Origin: Panopea generosa
Taxonomy: Eukaryota > Mollusca > Bivalvia > Adapedonta > Hiatellidae
Assembly (NCBI GenBank): GCA_029582155.1
Contig: CM055898.1
Location: 30,073,745-30,137,744 of the forward strand
DNA length: 64,000 bases
Direction of reading: 5' to 3'
The position numbers and the translations under genes are program-made. The notes below the pieces were generated by a model. The model made no database searches. It worked only from the letters and a program-made list of their open reading frames with translations, and was not told the DNA's origin. Positions 46,868 through 60,600 of this stretch are shown in pieces (within the stretch, counting starts at the first letter, position 1; every line of letters starts with the position of its first letter).

Positions 46868-46992
46868 GGATACATAGTAGATAGAATAAATAGAGACAGT
46901 GAGTAGATAGTACAAATAGAGATGGTGAGTAGATAGTACAAATAGAGATGGTGAGTAGATAGTATAAACAGAGACAGTGAGTAGATAGTACA
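46868..46992. repeat. 26-bp minisatellite, about 5 units
   Basis: The unit is 'gagatggtgagtagatagta' + 'caaata'. It sits directly between the 55-bp and 41-bp arrays. Confidence 0.9.
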
Positions 46993-47733
46993 TGTACTGG
47001 CAGCTACCTGACCATGTGTATTTAAGTGATATTTGTACTGGCAGCTACCTGACGAGGTGTATTTAAGTGATATTTGTACTGGCAGCTACCTGACGATGTG
47101 TATTTAAGTGATATTTGTACCGGCAGCTACCTGACGAGGTGTATTTAAGTGATATTTATACTGGCAGCTACCTGACGATGTGTATTTAAGTGATATTTGT
47201 ACTGGCAGCTACCTGACGAGGTGTATTTAAGTGATATAAGTACCAACATATACCTGACGAAGTGTATGTAAGTGATATATGTACCAGCAGCTACCTGATG
47301 AGGTGTATTTAAGTGAAAAATGTAACAGCAACTACCTGACGACGTGTATTTAAGTGATATGTATGTACTAGCAGCTACCTGACGAGGTGTATTTAAGTGA
47401 TATATGTTCTCGCAGATATCTGACGAGGTGTATTTAAGTGATATATGTACCGGCAGCTAGCTGACGAGGTGTATTTAAGTGATATAAGTACCAGCAGCTA
47501 CCTGACGAGGTGTATATAAGTGATATATGTACCGGCAGCTAGCTGACGAGGTGTATTTAAGTGATATAAGTACCAGCAGCTACCAGACGATGTGTATTTA
47601 AGTGATATATGTACCAGCAGCTATCTGACGACGTGTGTTTAAGTGATAAATGTACCAGCATCTACCTGACGAGGTGTATTTAAGTGATATATATGTACTA
47701 GCAGATACCTGACGAGGTGTTTTTAAGTGATAA
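46990..47733. repeat. 41-bp minisatellite, about 18 units
   Basis: The unit is 'ggcagctacctgacgaggtg' + 'tatttaagtgatatttgtact'. The last three to four units are duplicated at 1-145. Confidence 0.95.
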
Positions 47734-48887
47734 ATGTTTTCTAACTTATACAATTACCTGCTTTTTACTTGTAGCATCGGTAAAACATCGGTAAACTATG
47801 GGCTTAAATGTTGATACTGGTGTTCAGATCTCATGCTTCAGACAAAGGTTTTTTGGCTTTAATTAATACAGGTATAGTTCCACAAATAAAGAAATCGACC
47901 ATTTTTTGTGGTAAATAAAACATTTTCACAGCATCGGCAGAATCTTATTTTAAACGAGACAAATTAATGCAAATTTAGTTTTTACATCAACAAATGTTTG
48001 GATGTAGAACATAATACATATTATATATATATTGCAATAACTTTTGATAAACTTTCAGCTTTTCTTAATACTTTTATTTGACACATATTCAATCAAGTCT
48101 TAATATAAGTTTTCGTTTAAAACTGTTTTACGCCATCACTATGCATTGAAATTTCAATTGAAATTAGCGTTTTCATTTTTTTTTTCAAAAGTATTCAACC
48201 GATTTTGACCGAATGTTTTATTTATATACAGTTCATGTTTTTTACTTCTTAACTTTTGTTGAGGAAATAAAATAAAACTTTAGCTGAAAAAAAAAGAGTC
48301 CTGGACAATACAGTGAATCGTAATCAGCTTGATGTGCGTCTTTTAATGTGGACATGTTCTCTAGTAAACTATTAAACAACCGTATTAAACTGCTTCGCAA
48401 AGCATATTACATCAAGAGTCCATAATATTTCACGAACACCGCTTCGACGTTTAACGAAATATTTCGATGACAAAACGGTGACATGAGATTAACATAAATT
48501 AGATCGCTAATCCCGAAGTAAAAAACATTTCTGTACATGTCAGAGAAATGATCCGCCGGCTGTCACATAAGTGTCGCCATTGAGCAAATATCGATATGCC
48601 CCAATATGACATAGACCCTTCCTGCCAGTTTCAAAGAGACCTAATATGCAAAATATGTTGTTTGAAATATTTGAATTATATATTCTCTGTTTTCAGTTTT
48701 CAAATATTGATTGTTTTGATGTTCAACGAAACTGTGATAGACACTAACATCTCTATTCTGGTTGGAAAATTTTGTAGGAACTACCTTCATTAATTTAAAA
48801 ATGCTGTATATTTTTTTATTTTGTCTTAAAATAAATGTTTCACTAAAAGGAAAATATTTTACTTTTCTGTGTTTCTCTGTAATCCTA

Positions 48888-48998
48888 TAAATAAATAAAT
48901 AAAATAAATAAAAAAGTAAATAAATAAATAAATAAATAAATAAAAAAAAAATAAAAAAGAATGAATGAATGAATGAATGAATGAATGAATAAATAAAT
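48888..48998. repeat. Microsatellite (aaat)n then (gaat)n, right copy
   Basis: Counterpart of 1288-1401 with fewer gaat units and a longer poly-A interruption. Confidence 0.88.
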
Positions 48999-49263
48999 AC
49001 ATAAACGGTTGGTTACAAACACCTCCGAATTAATTATCAAATTTGTCCTCATTGGTTCGATGCTTTGCAATCTTGTAACTACAGTACAAATGAGATTTCA
49101 GTGACTCGCCAAAACATTACGTACAGTTTCAATATTGTTTGTTATTATAAGTTGGACAATAGTGTTCGTCAATATTGTTTAGCGGAACAACTGCTTTGGG
49201 TAAATTCTTTGTCTCAACTGCTGTTTTAAACTGATTTATTTTTACATTGAATTTACAACTTAG

Positions 49264-49420
49264 ACAAATCTCACTGGAAGTGTTCCCGGGTAGAACCAGT
49301 AGTAAGCATATGTGGATAAAGTGTCTTGCTCAGGACACATCACATAACCGTGGCGGAACCCATAACTTCCTGATCCTGGGTCGGATACTCTACTACTGGA
49401 CCACGTGCTCTATACAAACT
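49264..49420 (-). mobile_element. SINE family B, minus strand, right copy
   Basis: Duplicate of 1673-1828 with a few substitutions, for example ccgggtag against cggggtag. Confidence 0.7.
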
Positions 49421-51099
49421 GCTAAATGATATTTATATATTTGTACATTATGTGCATTTCCATTCATGAATTAATAGTTAATAATGTGTTATATTTAGGT
49501 TACCGGTAAACAAACGCAGTTGGTGGCTTCCTTAATAGGATACAGCGTGTTTTTTTTTATAATGTTAGTTCAGTTTATATTAAATTCCTAGATGATTGAT
49601 ATATATACATCAGTTTTACGTCTATTGTCGTTTTCTCACCAGGGGTCCTCGTCTTAGAATAAGCATTGAACTAACAGACAGGCTGTCTAGAGCTCTTTAA
49701 CAGATATTTGTTTATTTTTGTAAAACTAAATCTTTATCGTTTTTAATCACCTTTCTCTGCTTTGCTTGTCAGAACAAACGCGTATGTTTGAGATTAACGA
49801 TAATTTGTGTGTTCATGAATCGAGTCAACACAACAGAGCAGAGCAGAGCAGAGCAGAAGATTCGTTTAGTTTAGCTTGAGCACTACAAAGTCATAGTGTC
49901 GCCAATGAAAACAGGAAACATTTCCTTGGGATAGTCGCATAATGGCAATTATAAATAATCATTGTTTTTCTTCTTTAAAAAATGCATTTTTCTTCTTTTC
50001 ATACTCACTGTTTTGTTTATTTGAATGGCGTTATTGATGTATTTTTGAACATTTTGACAGCGTTGTCATCTTTGAATTGTGAATTTAGAAAAACAATTGT
50101 TGCTTAGAAATTGGAATATGAATACATGATTTAGGAAGTCTTCTTTCACTTTGTCAACAGTGTGCGCACTGAACAGAAAAAAAATCTCTTGGATGACACA
50201 TGACCCATTATTTTCTCATCATACTTTAGTAGTGCATACTAGGTTGACAAACAGTAGAATGTTAGTTTAACTCCTTTCATTTGTGTCTCACTATCAATGA
50301 CACCCTTCAAACTTTTTTTGTTTACTATGAAATAAAGAACAAAAATCAATGGTGGGCTACACCTACAAAGCTATTCACCATGAACAACATATTTCAAATA
50401 CACAAGGCGCACGTAAAAGTACATAAAAATAGTAAACACATTAATATTTTAAGCAGTTTAGTTTAACCCTGCAGCGAAACAGTACACAGTATAGTAATAT
50501 TTGCATAAAACGCATAGCAACTACGGTTTTCAGACGTAATATAAAAAATATAATCTAATTAAGTTTTCGCGTCACGGACATTGGAACGAGTTCATTTATC
50601 AGAATAAACACTTTCAATCCTAAACTAAAACCTCTGTTGCGAACTGATGCCATGCATTATATCCATAAAGCCAAAGTATATTTCGGGTCATTTCGAGACA
50701 AATCATAACCGACGAAAATCAAACTGTAACTATTGTTTTGTCCATACGTATAGCACTACTACTGCAGCTGTTTTGTCCTCATTAGAGTATTTTGAATAAA
50801 AAAAAAACAAAAACAAAAACGAATGCATTTTTAAATTAACCATACAGTAAGATATCGATATAATGTCATTTCGATAAATATTTGGACCAAACGATATTAG
50901 AGTTACAAACACATTACACATATCATACATTGTTTATGTTAATGCCTTCAGCATGTATGTCATCAAAGACATTTAATATACCGTTATAATATGTTATATC
51001 GAGCAGTGAACGCAATTTGAAGTATTATTCAAGCAGCATTCGTTTGTCATTTAGGAATGGGGTCAGGCCAGGTGAGAAACTACCCAAACGTTGTCATAT

Positions 51100-52920
51100 G
51101 TGAGGTCTTTATTGTTGAACACATGCTTGCATCTGTCAGGTCATATACTGAGTAAATGTTTATGTCTGAGAAGTCATATATATAGCAAATGTTTACGTCT
51201 ACGAGATCGTATATTGAATAAATTTTTGCGTCTGCGAGGTCATTCATTGGCCAAATGCTTATATCTACGAGATCATACATTGAAAAATTGCTTATATCTA
51301 CGAGGTTATATATTGAACAAATGCCTATGTATACGAGAAAATATTTTTATATTGAACACATGTTTGCGTCTGAGAGGTCATTCATTAAGCAAATACTTGT
51401 GTCTGCGAGATCATAATTAAATTGAACAAATGTTTGCGTCTGCGAGGTCATTCATTGGCCACATGCTTATAACTACGATATCATACATTGAACAATTGCT
51501 TATGTCTACGAGGTCATATATTAAATAAATGCGTATAACTACGAGGTCATTCATTGAACAAATGTTTATGTCTACGAGGTCATTTATTGAGAAAATGCTT
51601 GCGTCAACGAGCTCATTATATTGAACAATTTGCGTCTGCGAGGTCAATCACTTAGCAAATGCTTATGTCTACGAGATCATTATATTGAACAAATGTTTGC
51701 GTCCGCGAGGTCATTCATTGAACAAATGTTTATGTCTACAAGGTCATATATTAAACAAATGTTTGCGTCTGCGAGTTCATTTATTGAGAAAATGCTTGCG
51801 TCTACGAGATCATTATATTGAACAAATATTTGCATCTGCAAGGTCATTCATTGAGCAAATGCCTATGTCTACAAGATCATTATATTGAATAAAAGTTTGC
51901 GTCCGCAAGGTCATTCATTGAGCAAATGCTTATATCTACGAGATCGTTATATTGAAAAAAATTGCGTCCGCGATGTCAATCATTGAGCAAATGCCTATGT
52001 CTACAAGATCATTATATTGAACAAAGGTTGTGTCCGCGAGTTCAATCATTGAGAAAATGCTTGCGTCTGCGAGGTCATTCATTAAACAATATTTATGTCT
52101 ACATAATTATTATATTGAACAAAAGTTTGCGTCCGAGAGGTCAATCATTGAGCAAATGCTTATGTCTACGAGATCATTATATTGAACAAAGGTAACGTTC
52201 GCGAGGTCAATCATTGAGCAAATGCTTATGTCTACGAGATCATATATTGAACAAAAGTTTGCGTCCGCCGCGAGGTCAATCATTGAGCAAATGCCTATGT
52301 CTACAAGATCATTATATTGAACAGGTTAAGTTCGCGAGATCAATCATTGAGCAAATGCTTATGTCTACGAGATCATTATATTGAACAAAGGTTACGTCCG
52401 CGAGGTCAATCATTGAGCAAATGCTTATGTCTACGAGATCATTATATTGAACAAAAGTTTGCGTCCGCCGCGAGGTCAATCATTGAGCAAATGCCTATGT
52501 CTACGAGATCATTATATTGAACAGGTTAAGTCCGCGAGGTCAATCATTGAGCAAATGCTTATGTCTACGAGATCATTATATTGAACAGGTAAAGTCCGCG
52601 AGATCAATCATTGATCAAATGCTTATGTCTACGAGATCATTATATTGAATAAACGTTTGCGTCCGCGAGGTCAATCATTGAGCAAATGCTTATGTTTACG
52701 AGGTCATATATTAAACAAATGTTTGCGTTTGCGAGTTCATTTATTGAGAAAATGCTTGCGTCAACGAGCTCATTATATTGAACAAATGTTTGCGTCTGCG
52801 AGGTCATTCATTGAGCGAATGCTTTTGTCTGTGAGGTTATAAATTGAACGAACGTTTCGTCTGCAAAGTTACATATTAAGCAAATGCTTGCATCTGCGAG
52901 GTGATATATTGAAAAATGTT
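51100..52920. repeat. 33-bp minisatellite, about 55 units
   Basis: Units alternate between 'gagcaaatgcttatgtctac' + 'gagatcattatatt' and 'gaacaaaggttacgtccgcg' + 'aggtcaatcatt', so a 66-bp dimer predominates in 52100-52700. The period is close to a multiple of three, giving 11-residue repeats (K-C-L-x-L-R-x-H...) in short ORFs that shift frame whenever a unit is 32 or 34 bases; I do not regard them as genes. Confidence 0.94.
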
Positions 52921-53897
52921 GTATGTAGACTAACGATTAATCTTGTTTAAGGGGCCATTAATAATGTGCTTCTTCATTTGTATAACACACGCGGCTGAGA
53001 TTCTGTAGGTAAATACAAAACGAGTGTAGGCGAATGCTAGCCAATCAGTCAAGATTAGACGGTATTTTGACTTTGACTTTTTTTCACAGAATGCTCTCAT
53101 TCATAAAATCACGAAAACTTTCTTTGATGTTTTTATTAATACTATTGCCATAAATTAAATTGCTAAATCCCACCACACACATGTCCGAAAACTAATATGT
53201 CACACAGATTCACTGACAAAGTTAATAAAAAGCTAAAAGAAATAAGACGTACTTAAAGGGAGACATCACAACTTCAGAAAAGTGTGTTAATAATGTTCTA
53301 TTATATTTAGAAGTTCACATACATTGATGAGCAGTGCCTTACAGTGATAACAGCACCGGATACTAATAATGGTCCGTTCATGTTTCTCTTACTTCCAATA
53401 TGTGACTCTTCCCTTGTTATAAGACACTTCTATATATGACTATATATGTAATATTACCCATTTTATATGCAAGTCAGGACTTTTCTTGACTGCCATTTTG
53501 ATTTAACAAATCATTTTCAAATGCGTAGTTTCTTTTCCTTCTATATTACTGACATTTGCCAGAGTCTGGTATTAGATTAGGATTCCCGGGTAGTGATAAT
53601 GCCTTGCCTTAATGAATTCTGGGTGATTAAAATGCCCTGCTCATGGATGGGCATATCATTATGAGCTCATTAACTTTAGTGTTAATATTTACTATATTTA
53701 GAAACACGCGTAATAATATGCAATATTCAACATAATATTACTATAATGTATTGCTGGACATTCGAAGTATTTTCTCTACTACAAGTGGTTTTCGTCTTCA
53801 CCGGATAACGTTGTATATTCTATTGTGCAATATTCAACATAATATGATAATAAAACATTAATAGTATATGTACTTTTTCTACTACAAGTGTTTGTGT
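52921..53897. other. Unassigned DNA with one local duplication
   Basis: Around 53718 and 53823 the phrase 'tgcaatattcaacataatat' is repeated, followed in both by 'ctactacaagtg', so about 110 bases were duplicated in tandem. No gene seen. Confidence 0.5.
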
Positions 53898-54095
53898 AGA
53901 GTGCGTAGTCCAGTGGTCGAGCCCAGGATTGGTGGTTCGATCCTTCCCAACACTCTATATGTGGTATCCTTGTGCAAAACACATTTTTTCGCATAACTTT
54001 AGTACTGGTTCTACCCAGGAAGACTTTAAACGTGACTTGTATAAATTGTAATAACGTGTTTCACAATTGAAGTAAAATAAATAAGTTTAAGCAGT
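53898..54095 (+). mobile_element. SINE family B, plus strand
   Basis: Head 'gtagtccagtggtcgagc' and 'ggtggttcgatcc' (box B), then 'tgtgcaaaacac', 'tggttctacccaggaaga' and an A/T-rich end. Same order as 61838-62040. Confidence 0.78.
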
Positions 54096-54132
54096 TGACA
54101 TATCCTGATATATTCCCTTTAATTCAAAAAAA

Positions 54133-54245
54133 TCATTACTGGCGGAGATGGGGTGTGCTCGAATACTGATTAACCTTCCATGATCCCATGAAGCAGTGAT
54201 TAGGTTAATTCATCCTCTGTTAGCATGAAAAGGAGTCAATACTTC
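54133..54245 (+). mobile_element. SINE family A, 3' fragment
   Basis: It contains 'ggcggagatggggtgtgctc' and the 'gattaggttaattcatcctc' segment but no tRNA head, i.e. a 5'-truncated copy. Confidence 0.7.
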
Positions 54246-54385
54246 TTGTGTTTCGTTTTGTAAAGATCATGGATAAAATGGAGTTAATACTTCTTGTGTT
54301 TCGTTTAGTTGAGAGATAATGGGGTTCTATGCCTTATGAAAAATATTCACTTATAAAGAATAATTAAATTTAATCACGCTTGTTA

Positions 54386-55382
54386 CAGTAAAACTTCGAT
54401 CGCTTGAACTCGACAAAATAGTCCAAGTCAAGCCTGGTACATCAATCATTGTACATGTACATGAGCGTGATATGTGTATGCTTTGAACAGGTGCAATACA
54501 TTATGTAAATGATGCGTATTTCTTGTTTATTTGGAAAATCCAATATACCAGAAAAGATAAATTCCAAATATAATAAATTGTATTATACTTCAATTACTCA
54601 TTCTACCCTTTTTTCATCATATAAACACATGTATAAATAGCTATATTTAGCTTTCGGTGTGCGTGAGAATGTAAATGACATGATAATCACACTCCGGTTT
54701 ACCAGATCCTTCACCAAGTTGTTCGGCAATAGTCAAAGAGGCTGGCTGACTTTGTTATCCCACCCGTTACCGGATCCTTCACTAAGTTGCTCAGCAGTTT
54801 CTTCTTCAGGTAAATGTGTTATCAAATACGACATTATGCAATGAGACTGATCTTCGCATTTCTAACATTTATGGAGTAAAACATTGTATGTGACACTCTT
54901 AACTTTTTAATGTTTTCAATATAATTTGATTGAAATTTGATTTTGTCTCAAAGCACAAATAAACATCAGATAAATAATCAAATGAACTTAATTAATGCAA
55001 CATGCGGTATACAAATTAAGCAAGGTTGTAATCAATTATAAATACACTCGCCAAATTTACATCAACAAACTTCTCGCTCTTTAAGACAGTGGCAATATTC
55101 TGATGTGTAAATATTACTTCACATCTTTGAATGCATGAATAAACATGGCAAACTTTTCCGATTTTTCTTTATCATACAGCTGTTCGACCGAAAGGTGTGA
55201 CAAATACAGGTAAATGTGTTGGCGGGACCTAATTTCTAGTTCGACTGACCGACCTATCTGTGTTCTAGCCATCGGTGAAAGAATAATAGAAATTAAATAG
55301 GAATTTGGCAGGGACCGGGTTAGTTGTTCGGGCGATCTGTGGTGTTCCAGCCAACCGAGTTTTACCTATCGAAGTTCTGCTG
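54386..55382. mobile_element. 997-bp TA-flanked DNA transposon, non-autonomous
   Basis: The left end CAGTAAAACTTCGATCGC and the inverted right end CAGCAGAACTTCGATAGG share CAGnAnAACTTCGAT and a following 'aactcg'. TA flanks both sides (54384-54385, 55383-55384). The TA target and CAG start fit the Tc1/mariner/pogo superfamily. Interior frames (such as 54659-54844) are not recognisable as transposase. Confidence 0.75.
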
Positions 55383-55597
55383 TATTCTATTATCGAAGTA
55401 AGGAGTGAAATTTTTTGAAACATGAAACAAATATTTTCAATAAGGAAACATGTCTGAATACCGCTTGGTTGGTGTAAAAAAATATTTAAAAAAAAAATTA
55501 CCAAACAGTGAAATAATATTTTAATATTTAAACATGATTCAAACAAGTGTTAAAGTTTTATTGGCTTCCTGCAGATGTATAAGATAGGGTCACACGC

Positions 55598-55820
55598 GGA
55601 CGAATGTTCTACGGCGCTGTCTAAAGATCACGTTACCTTTCACCGCTAAGGTTGTAGGTTCGAGTACCGCTCGCTCCAAAAACATTATATGAGAATGTAT
55701 GTAGTTGCTTGCGGTTGTATTATTCAGATTAAATCCTAGGTCTTCCTCCGCCAATGAAACAATATGCCACATATAACCTGATATGGGTTGGAAATGGCGT
55801 TAAACCTCATTAAAAATGAT
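55598..55820 (+). mobile_element. SINE family C, plus strand
   Basis: tRNA-like head with 'aaggttgtaggttcgagtac' (box B), then 'gctccaaaaacattatatga', 'ggtcttcctccgccaatga' and the end 'aaatggcgttaaacctcatt' + aaaa. Confidence 0.8.
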
Positions 55821-56205
55821 ACAGCCGAGGTGTTTGTGCAATGTCAGACTTGACACAAGCAGGTGGCATATTCAAATAAAATATTTGTGCTGCATATGTA
55901 TACATACATACGAGTTTTATATATCGGTTTTATCATTAAGTATGAAACTTACATTTGAAAAAAGTGTAAACAGTATTTCAATGTCATCCGTTTTGTTGAA
56001 TATAATATTTACAATAACAAGGAAATATGTATTTGTGTTTTTTCATAATTTCAAACTTGGTATAACATAATCAGTTCAGAGAAAACGGTTGGCATTTTCT
56101 TAAATATGAAATGTCAGACAAAATAGTTATATATTGCTTCATTAATCACGGTTAATCAACGTTGATTTGTGTAACGATCGAGTTCATGCGCGAAATTTGA
56201 AATCA
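55821..56205. other. Unassigned DNA
   Basis: AT-rich; an 84-codon plus-strand frame (55816-56070) overlaps the SINE end and has no recognisable domain. Confidence 0.35.
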
Positions 56206-56272
56206 TAATCAAGGGATTTAACTCTAACAAAGTTACATATCAGAATTGTAGGAGTTATTTCTTTGGAGTGTG
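56206..56272. mobile_element. Short palindromic 'aaggg-a-ttaactc' element
   Basis: 'atcaagggatttaactc' faces 'ggagttatttctttgga' about 30 bases later, so the unit can fold as a hairpin. A better conserved copy is at 57258-57325. The motif is common in bivalve DNA in my recollection. Confidence 0.65.
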
Positions 56273-56404
56273 CGTCTCTGTACCACACATTAAATAAGTA
56301 GCATTCACTTTAATTAAAACAATTAAAATATGTCATTTAAGTTGACAGTCTGAAGCTGTTTAAAAAATTCACTGACCCTCAAATGTCGTTAACACATTAC
56401 AGGT

Positions 56405-56635
56405 CTAGGGGTTGAGTGTCCGTCTTGAATGCAAAATGTCGTGGGTTCTATCCTAGACCGGGTTATACTAAAGACTTTAGCAAACGGTACAAGAAGCTTT
56501 CTCGCTTGGTGTTCAGCATTTAGAGGGAGGATAGTTCTAGGTCTAGTCGGCCGGTGTCAGTATAACGTGACTGGTTGGGATATTATACCATGTGTCTGCG
56601 GCATGAAACTCCAGTGTAGTAGCGCTTAGAATTCT
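56405..56635 (+). mobile_element. SINE-like element, family D, plus strand
   Basis: Head 'ggtctaggggttgagtgtcc' with 'gtcgtgggttctatcc' (box B-like), then 'cttggtgttcagcatttaga' and 'gtgtcagtataacgtgactg'. I recall similar sequences from bivalves but cannot name the family. Confidence 0.6.
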
Positions 56636-56639
56636 GTGT

Positions 56640-57257
56640 TGCATCGTACAACCAACAAACCATATGTCGGTGTATGTAATTTACAATTTACGCAAATTGA
56701 GATAATTTACATAATTTATTAATTTTATATGGAAGGAGCACGCAATAGCATGTCGTCATTGTAACTTAACATAAATAATTGGGAGGGAATAATAAGGTTT
56801 TACCTTAATTAAGTTTCAAGAATTAGACTGGACGTTTTATAATCTAGGTTAATACAAGATGGAGATGTCTTACGCATATATAATATAAGCAGCGCATTGT
56901 CAATCTCATCATTTGTAAACATTACTCTAATATAAACAAACATAATTTCTTAATCACTTACATGAACTTGGTGCAAGTGTAGATTTGAGATATTAGCAAT
57001 TCACTTTAGCACGTTTTTCCAGACAAATGATATTTTTCTTTCTGCTCTATTTTCAAACGAGGCGTATGTCAAGTAATCGGTGTGTAATTCGGGTGATAGC
57101 ATCATTAGTTTTAAACGAAGTTTCATCTAGTCATAATTTGAGATAAATATTTCCGTATGTTTAAACTTTCACGGTTGTAGCGATTGAGATAACGCGTGTA
57201 ATATATTGCAAAATTGCCGTGCGTGTTTTCATCAGCACAACTCATATATATTTTATT
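56640..57257. other. Unassigned DNA
   Basis: AT-rich; no gene recognised. Confidence 0.35.
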
Positions 57258-57325
57258 CATCAAGGGAATTAACTCTGTAACAAAGTTGCATTTCAAAACT
57301 GTAGGAGTTATTTCCCTGAAGTGTG
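57258..57325. mobile_element. Short palindromic 'aagggaattaactc' element
   Basis: 'catcaagggaattaactctg' and, inverted, 'cagggaaataactcc' form the arms, with 'taacaaagttgcatttcaaa' between them. Partner of 56206-56272. Confidence 0.7.
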
Positions 57326-57624
57326 TTCTCCTGAGAAAACTGAGATGGAAAAGTAGTCAAACTACTAGAAAGAACTAGTAACTGGTAACTGATAACCGAT
57401 ATTTATACGCCTCCCTAATTCGATCCCACAAACACAATCAATAACAATAATTATACAATAAAGTACAATACAGACATACAGAAGAAGTGACACTAGATGT
57501 CGCCACTTTGTAACGACCAGTAGCAAAACACCCAGGGAACTTAAACCTGATTAAGCGGTACAGCCAGCTGCCTTCGCACCGCTACCACACCACACCCTAT
57601 CCTAGTTGTTAAGTTTAAGAAATA
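57326..57624. other. Unassigned DNA before the 65-bp array
   Basis: No gene or repeat recognised. Confidence 0.3.
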
Positions 57625-60600
57625 TTGGTAAACTTCATCTCAATGAAGCGAAGTGTAGAACCACCGCTGGGGAATACAGATAAATGATTTATAACAACTT
57701 CATCTCAATGAGACGGAGTGTATAACCACCGGCGGGGAACACAGATGTAGGAATATTAACCATTTCACCTCAATGAGACCACCGCAGGGGAATACCGATG
57801 TAGGATAATTAACCACTTCACCTCATTCAACAAGTGTAATACCAACGCCGGGAAATACATATATAGTGTAATTAACCCATTCACCTTATTGAGACGGAGT
57901 GTTGAACCATAGCCGAAGAATACATATGTAGGGTCATTAACCCCTTAAACTTACTAAGACGGAGTGTAGAACTACCTTCGCGGAATACAGATGTAGGATT
58001 ATTAACCCAATCACTTCATTGAGACGGGGTGTAGAGCCACCGCCGGGGAATACAGATATAGGATTATTAACCACTTCACCTCGCTGAGACGGAGCGTAGA
58101 ACCACCGCCGGGGAATACAGATGTAGGATTATTAACAACTTCACCCCACTGAGACGGAGCGTAGAACTACCGCCGGGGAATACAGATTCAGGGTTATTAA
58201 CCATTTCGCCTCATTGAGACGGAGTGTATAATCACCGCCGTTGAATACAGACGTAGGATTATTAACCACTTCACCTCACTGAGACGGAGTGTGGAAACAC
58301 CGCCGGGAAATACAGATGTAGGATCATTAACAACTTCACCTCATTGGCACGGAGTGTGGAACCACAGCATGGGAATACAGATGTATGATTATTAACCCCT
58401 TCACCTCACTGTGATGGAGTGTGGAAACACCGCCGGGGAATACAGATGTAGGATCATTAACAACTTCACCTCACTGAGACGGAGTGTGGAACCACCGCCG
58501 GGAAATACAGATGTAAGATAATTAACCACATAACTTCATTGACACGGAGTGTGGAACCATGGCCGGGGAATACAGATGTAGGATTATTAACCACTTCACC
58601 TCACTGAGACGGAGTGTGGAACCACCGTTTGGGAATACAGATGTAGGATTATTAACCACCTCACCTCACTGAGACGGAGTATAGAACCACCGTTTGGGAA
58701 TACAGATGTAGGATTATTAACCACTTCATCTCATTGACACGGAGTGTGGAAACACCGCCGGGGAATACAGATGTAGGATCATTAACAACTTCACCTCATT
58801 GACACGGAGTGTGGAACCACCGCCGGGAAATACAGATGTAAGATAATTAACCACTTAACTTCATTGACACGGAGTGTGGAACCATGGCCGGGGAATACAG
58901 ATGTAGGATTATTAACCACTTCACCTCACTGAGACGGAGTGTGGAACCACCGTTTGGGAATACAGATGTAGGATTATTAACCACCTCACCTCACTGAGAC
59001 GGAGTATAGAACCACCGTTTGGGAATACAGATGTAGGATTATTAACCACTTCTTCTCATTGAGACGTAGTGTAGAACCGCCGCCGGGAAATTCAGATGTA
59101 GGATTATTAACAACTTCACCGCGCTGAGACGGAGTGTAAAAACAACGTGGGGAAATACACATGTAGGGTTATTAACCACTTCACCTCACCGAGACGGATT
59201 GTGGAACCACGGTTTGGGAATACAGATGTAGGATTATTAACCACTTCACCTCTCTGAGACGGAGTGTGGAACCACCGTTTGGGAATATAGATGTAGGATT
59301 ATTAACCACTTCACCTCACTGAGACGGAGTGTGGAACCACCGTTTGGGAAAAACAGATGTAGGATTATTAACCACTTCACCTCACTGAGACGGAATGTAG
59401 AACCGCCGCCGGGAAATTCAGATGTAGGATTATTAACAACTTCACCGCGCTGAGACGGAGTGTAAAAACAACGTGGGGAAATACACATGTAGGGTTATTA
59501 ACCACTTCACCTCACCGAGACGGAGTGTAGAACAACCGCCGGGGAATACACATGTAGGGTTATTAACCACTTCACCTCACCGAGACGGAGTGTAGAACAA
59601 CCGCCGGGGAATACACATGTAAGGTTATTAACCACTTCACCTCACCGAGACGGAGTGTAGAACCACCGCCGTGGAATTCACATGTAGGGTTATTGACCAC
59701 TTCATCTCACCGAGACGGAGTGTAGAACAACCGCCGGGGAATACACATGTAGGGTTATTTATCACTTCACCTCACTGAGACGGAGTGTAGAACAACCGCC
59801 GTGGAATACACATGTAGGGTTATTAACCACTTCACCTCACCGAGACGGAGTGTAGAACAACCGCCGGGGAATACACATGTAGGGTTATTAACCACTTCAC
59901 CTCACCGAGACGGAGTGTAGAACAACCGCCGGGGAATACACATGTAGGGTTATTAACCACTTCACCTCGCCGAGACGGAGTGTAGAACAACCGCCGTGGA
60001 ATACACATGTAGGGTTATTAACCACTTCACCTCACCGAGACGGAGTGTAGAACCACCGCCGTGGAATACACATGTAGGGTTATTGACCACTTCACCTCAA
60101 TGAGACGGAGTGTAGAACAACCGCCGGGGAATACACATGTAGGGTTATTAACCACTTCACCTCAATGAGACGGAGTGTAGAACAACCGCCGGGGAATACA
60201 CATGTAGGGTTATTGACCACTTCACCTCACCGAGACGGAGTGTAGAACAACCGCCGGGGAATACACATGTAGGGTTATTAACCACTTCACCTCGCCGAGA
60301 CGGAGTGTAGAACAACCGCCGTGGAATACACATGTAGGGTTATTAACCACTTCACCTCGCCGAGACGGAGTGTAGAACCACCGCCGTGGAATACACATGT
60401 AGGGTTATTGACCACTTCACCTCAATGAGACGGAGTGTAGAACAACCGCCGGGGAATACACATGTAGGGTTATTGACCACTTCACCTCACCGAGACGGAG
60501 TGTAGAACAACCGCCGGGGAATACACATGTAGGGTTATTAACCACTTCACCTCGCCGAGACGGAGTGTAGAACCACCGCCGCGGAATACACATGTAGGGT

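Larger units (their letters stand above)
47602..51343. repeat. Duplicated block, right copy (partner 1-3775)
   Basis: Collinear with the left copy. Unlike the left copy it continues uninterrupted into the full 33-bp array, which makes this the better-assembled version. No genes are recognised in it. Confidence 0.93.

Noticed and set aside
51091..52842. 11-residue repeat protein encoded by the 33-bp array
   Set aside because: Frames break wherever a unit is 32 or 34 bases, both strands are equally open, and there is no signal or splice context.
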